Shown here in pieces: positions 61,410 to 64,000 of a DNA stretch of 64,000 nt. Both the position numbers and the translations under genes were made by a program. The stretch covers positions 62,001-126,000 of the forward strand of contig NZ_LYVJ01000005.1 in NCBI RefSeq assembly GCF_001676385.1, read 5' to 3'. The notes beneath the pieces are model-generated. The model was not told where the DNA came from, did not search any database, and worked only from the letters and a program-made list of their open reading frames with translations. This stretch comes from Stenotrophomonas maltophilia (GTDB lineage: Bacteria; Pseudomonadota; Gammaproteobacteria; Xanthomonadales; Xanthomonadaceae). The stretch's first letter is position 1; the number at the start of each line of letters is the position of its first letter.

Positions 61410-62687
61410 TCAATCCTTGACGATCTGCGGCGACCCCAGGCCCAGACCGGCGATACGGCCGACAAGTTCCGCGGCACTGGCATGGTCGCTGGCGGGAACG
61501 CGCAGGCGGAACAGGGTGCGGCCACCGGCCGCGATGTCACTGATGGTCGCACCCACGATGCCAGCGGCGTTGAGCTGGCCCATCGCGCGATTGGCATTGT
61601 CGCGGCTGGAGAAGCTGGCCACCTGCACCATCACCGCGCCCACCACCTGCTGTGACAGGCTCGGGGTTGCCGGTGCGGCGCGGACCGGGGCCGGCACAAC
61701 GGCTCGCGTGGTGCCGGCAACGACCGCCGGGGCCGGCGTGGGCGCCGTGCCGCGCACCGGCGGCGCACCTGGCGGCAGGCTGCTGACCGCCACCTCCGGC
61801 ACGGTGCTGGCCACGCCCTGGGTGGTGGCCGGCTGGCCACGGGCCGGCATGCTGTCGGCCGGCAGGCGCTTGACCAGGCGATCGATGTCGCTGTCGGCGC
61901 TGGCCCGTGTGGCGGGCGTCGGGCGCGCACTGGCCACGGTGGCCGCGGCGGCTTCGGCGGCTTCGGCGGCGCGACGTTCGCGGCGCGACGGCTTCTGCGC
62001 CAGCAGGTTGCCCTCGCCCGGCTGCAGCGCGCGCACTTCCACATTGCCGGTGCCACGCTGGGTGATGCCCAGGCGCACGGCAGCGGCATAGCTGAGGTCG
62101 ACCACGCGGCCATCGTGGAAGGGGCCACGGTCATTGACGCGCACGATCACGGATTCGCCGTTGTCCAGGTTGGTCACGCGGGCGAAGCTGGGCAGCGGCA
62201 GCGTCTTGTGTGCGGCGGTGAACTGGTACATGTCGTAGACCTCGCGGTTGGAGGTCAGGCGGCCATGGAATTTGGCGCCGTAGTAGGACGCCGTGCCGCG
62301 CTCGACATAGTTGCGGGTATCGTCGAGCACCTTGTACGACTTGCCCAGCACCACGTAGGGTGATTTGTTGCCGACCGCCGAGCGGGGTTCCGCAGTGACT
62401 TCCGGCTCCGGAATGCAGGCCACGTTGGGAATGTAGTCCGGCGTGCTGTCACGCACCCCGGGCTTGTACAGCCCGCCAGCGGTGTAGTTGCCGCGCGTAC
62501 GGGGATCTTCCTTGGCCGCCGCGTATGGCGAGCCTTCCGGGCAGTGCGCCGGGCGCGAGCTGCGGCCCTGTACCAGCGTGCCGCCGGGCTTTCCACCGTG
62601 ACCGGCCGCCGCCGGCTTCTTCGGCGCGCTGCTGCAGGCCGCCAGCGCGAGGACGATCAGGCCTGGGACCAGCCATCTGATGTTCAT
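61410..62687 (-). CDS. rlpA: RlpA-family septal lytic transglycosylase with SPOR domain
   Basis: A 425-residue outer-membrane lipoprotein (LALAAC, acyl cysteine 18). The double-psi beta-barrel catalytic domain lies at about 128-225 (GTASYYGAKFHG, VRVNDRGPFHDGRVVDLSYAAA), a low-complexity Pro/Ala linker follows, and a C-terminal SPOR domain (about 345-425, VMVQVASFSSRDNANRA) binds denuded septal glycan. Its start overlaps the mltB stop (ATGA), so both are cotranslated. It cleaves denuded peptidoglycan at division sites. Confidence 0.93.
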   Translation of the reverse strand: MNIRWLVPGLIVLALAACSSAPKKPAAAGHGGKPGGTLVQGRSSRPAHCPEGSPYAAAKEDPRTRGNYTAGGLYKPGVRDSTPDYIPNVACIPEPEVTAEPRSAVGNKSPYVVLGKSYKVLDDTRNYVERGTASYYGAKFHGRLTSNREVYDMYQFTAAHKTLPLPSFARVTNLDNGESVIVRVNDRGPFHDGRVVDLSYAAAVRLGITQRGTGNVEVRALQPGEGNLLAQKPSRRERRAAEAAEAAAATVASARPTPATRASADSDIDRLVKRLPADSMPARGQPATTQGVASTVPEVAVSSLPPGAPPVRGTAPTPAPAVVAGTTRAVVPAPVRAAPATPSLSQQVVGAVMVQVASFSSRDNANRAMGQLNAAGIVGATISDIAAGGRTLFRLRVPASDHASAAELVGRIAGLGLGSPQIVKD

Positions 62688-63829
62688 GCCGGGGGCAGCT
62701 CCTGTCCGGCGATGGCCTGGGACAACTGGAACACGGCCATCGCATACATCTTCGAGAGGTTGTAGCGGGTGATCGCGTAGTAGTTCTGGAAGCCCAGCCA
62801 GTACTGCTTGCCGGTGCTGCCCTCAAGCGTGATCGGGGTGGCGGTGGCGCCCGGCTGCACCGGCACGCTGGGCTGGTAGCCGCGTTGCGCCAGCTCGGCC
62901 AGCGACCAGGTCGGCATCCATTCGGTCGGATTGAACTCCTCGCGGCCCGGCGCCAGCGTGGCCGGCACGGCCACCTGGCCACCCCGGACCCAGCCGCCCT
63001 TCTTCACGAAGTAGTTGGCGATGGACGAGAACACGTCGTCGTAGCTGTTGAACAGGTCACGGCGGCCATCACCGTTGCCGTCCACGGCGTAATCGAGGTA
63101 GCTGGACGGCATGAACTGGCCCATGCCCATCGCCCCGGCATAGCTGCCCTTGAGCGTGGTGATGTCCAGCTTCTCTTCGCGGCCCAGCTCGAACAGCTTG
63201 GCCAGCTCATCGCGGAAGAACAGCTCTCGGCGCACTTCGCGTTCCAGCCTGGCCGGGTCGCCGCTGCGCGGGTAATAGAACGCCAGCGTGTACAGCGCAT
63301 CAAGCACGCGATGGTTGCCAGCATTCCTTCCGTAACTGGTTTCCACGCCGATGATCGCCACGATCACTTCGGCCGGCACGCCGGTGCGCTGTTGCACCCG
63401 ATCCAGTTCAGCGCGGTGCTGGGCCAGGAACGCGCGGCCGCCATCGATGCGCGCCTTGCTGATGAACATCGGCCGGTACTCGTTCCACGGCTTGACCCGC
63501 TCGGCCGGGCGCGACATCGCGGCGATGATCGGCTGGCGCACCTGCGCCTGGTCGAGCACGCTGCGGATCTGTTCCGGTTGCAGGCCATAGCGCTTGGCGG
63601 TATCGGCAATGAACCTGGCCCGCGCGGTCTCGAACGGCACCGGGGTCAGATCGACCGGCGGCGCGGTGGCAGCGGTGGCTTCGGGCGCGGCCTCGGCCGG
63701 ACCCTGGACCCTGGTGGCGGGGTGGCGCGGCGTGCTGCTGGCCTGCGGAGAAGACGTCGGGGACTTCGGCGGGGTCGCGCAGGCGACCAGGCCGAGGGTG
63801 AGCATGCAGGCCAGAGTGCGTCGAATCAT
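62684..63829 (-). CDS. mltB: Membrane-bound lytic murein transglycosylase B
   Basis: A 381-residue lipoprotein (LGLVAC, acyl cysteine 17) cutting glycan strands to anhydro products. Catalytic glutamate E163 lies in GVETSYGRNAG; the MGMGQFMPSSYLDYAVDGNGDG segment, with its EF-hand-like Ca site, and the SIANYFVKKGG helix are typical of the MltB family. The linker between residues 20 and 60 is Pro/Ser/Ala-rich. It leads the mltB-rlpA-dacC group; mrdB/rodA would be expected just beyond the window. Confidence 0.94.
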   Translation of the reverse strand: MIRRTLACMLTLGLVACATPPKSPTSSPQASSTPRHPATRVQGPAEAAPEATAATAPPVDLTPVPFETARARFIADTAKRYGLQPEQIRSVLDQAQVRQPIIAAMSRPAERVKPWNEYRPMFISKARIDGGRAFLAQHRAELDRVQQRTGVPAEVIVAIIGVETSYGRNAGNHRVLDALYTLAFYYPRSGDPARLEREVRRELFFRDELAKLFELGREEKLDITTLKGSYAGAMGMGQFMPSSYLDYAVDGNGDGRRDLFNSYDDVFSSIANYFVKKGGWVRGGQVAVPATLAPGREEFNPTEWMPTWSLAELAQRGYQPSVPVQPGATATPITLEGSTGKQYWLGFQNYYAITRYNLSKMYAMAVFQLSQAIAGQELPPA

Positions 63830-63952
63830 CGTCGCAGGTTAGCAGGTCATGGATGAATTAAAACCCCTAACACCATGAATCACAACGATTTGCCCACGTC
63901 TGGCGGGAAATGTGAAGACCTGGTGATCAGACCGCCCATTCAGATAGAGGTG

Positions 63953-63987
63953 GCCGGTTGCGCCCCATCCCCGCAGACGCAACCGGC
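63953..63987. terminator. Hairpin upstream of mltB
   Basis: Perfect 10-bp arms GCCGGTTGCG and CGCAACCGGC around a 15-base loop. No T-run is visible, so it may be a terminator of the next gene or another REP-like element. The rest of 63830-64000 shows no coding signal. Confidence 0.5.
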
Positions 63988-64000
63988 GACCAGATCCGGT

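Noticed and set aside
63830..64000. A small gene or tRNA at the right edge
   Set aside because: No reading frame with a start signal and no cloverleaf; only a hairpin at 63953-63987 is evident.

Overview
The window looks like a chromosomal segment of a Stenotrophomonas (maltophilia-group) or closely related Xanthomonadaceae bacterium. DNA is uniformly GC-rich with dense coding. The intergenic spaces are filled with palindromes headed by GTAG (such as GTAGAGCCGAGCCATGCTCG), the hallmark of the SMAG/REP elements of S. maltophilia. The gene content (plant-type gshA, a chitin/N-acetylglucosamine locus served by a TonB-dependent receptor, a pteridine reductase facing folK, and mltB-rlpA-dacC-ybeD-lipB-lipA) also fits this family. 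No rRNA, tRNA, prophage, insertion sequence or CRISPR array was recognised.

Layout. 1-8.1 kb: mixed metabolic and regulatory genes (SUKH-like protein, VOC protein, LysR regulator divergent from a zinc alcohol dehydrogenase, gshA, a VIT-family transporter coupled to an AraC regulator, and an exported metallo-beta-lactamase-fold hydrolase). A 500-bp nest of inverted repeats lies at 6.5-7.0 kb. 8.2-12.2 kb: engB, cytochrome c4, two tandem DsbA-type oxidoreductases and an EEP-family hydrolase. 12.3-20.3 kb: an EamA exporter divergent from a frameshifted Lrp/AsnC regulator, two convergent TonB-dependent receptors and a pair of ExbD-like genes without ExbB. 20.4-25.6 kb: slt, cca, an SseB-like protein, a zinc-ribbon membrane protein and an S41 peptidase. 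26.0-29.0 kb: a large autotransporter.

29.2-41.6 kb is a nearly complete chitin-derived amino-sugar locus. One arm reads nagP (MFS transporter), nagR (LacI regulator), nagB-II (SIS-domain deaminase), nagA (deacetylase) and nagX (acyltransferase-like membrane protein). The divergent arm reads a glucokinase-family kinase, a TonB-dependent receptor and a GH20 beta-hexosaminidase. The 375-bp divergent region carries at least two kinds of LacI-type palindrome. Together these genes could cleave chito-oligosaccharides, import them across both membranes, phosphorylate, deacetylate and deaminate GlcNAc to fructose-6-phosphate.

41.7-54.1 kb: vanZ-like gene, midA-type methyltransferase, pteridine reductase and folK, an Anbu proteasome-like peptidase, a three-gene sensor kinase/response regulator/hybrid kinase operon, a BON-domain protein, a Gfo/Idh/MocA oxidoreductase, a short 6-phosphogluconate dehydrogenase, and a coupled pair of an unknown exported protein and a DUF2242 lipoprotein. 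54.1-63.8 kb: prc, lipA, lipB, ybeD, then an opposing lpxR-like gene, and the cell-wall genes dacC, rlpA and mltB.

The most unusual items are the nested palindrome cluster at 6.5-7.0 kb, the frameshifted regulator at 13.3 kb, REP elements that supply stop codons, the orphan ExbD pair, the isolated Anbu gene, and the lpxR-like gene interrupting a conserved cell-wall/lipoate gene order. No wholly new multi-gene system could be demonstrated from the sequence alone.
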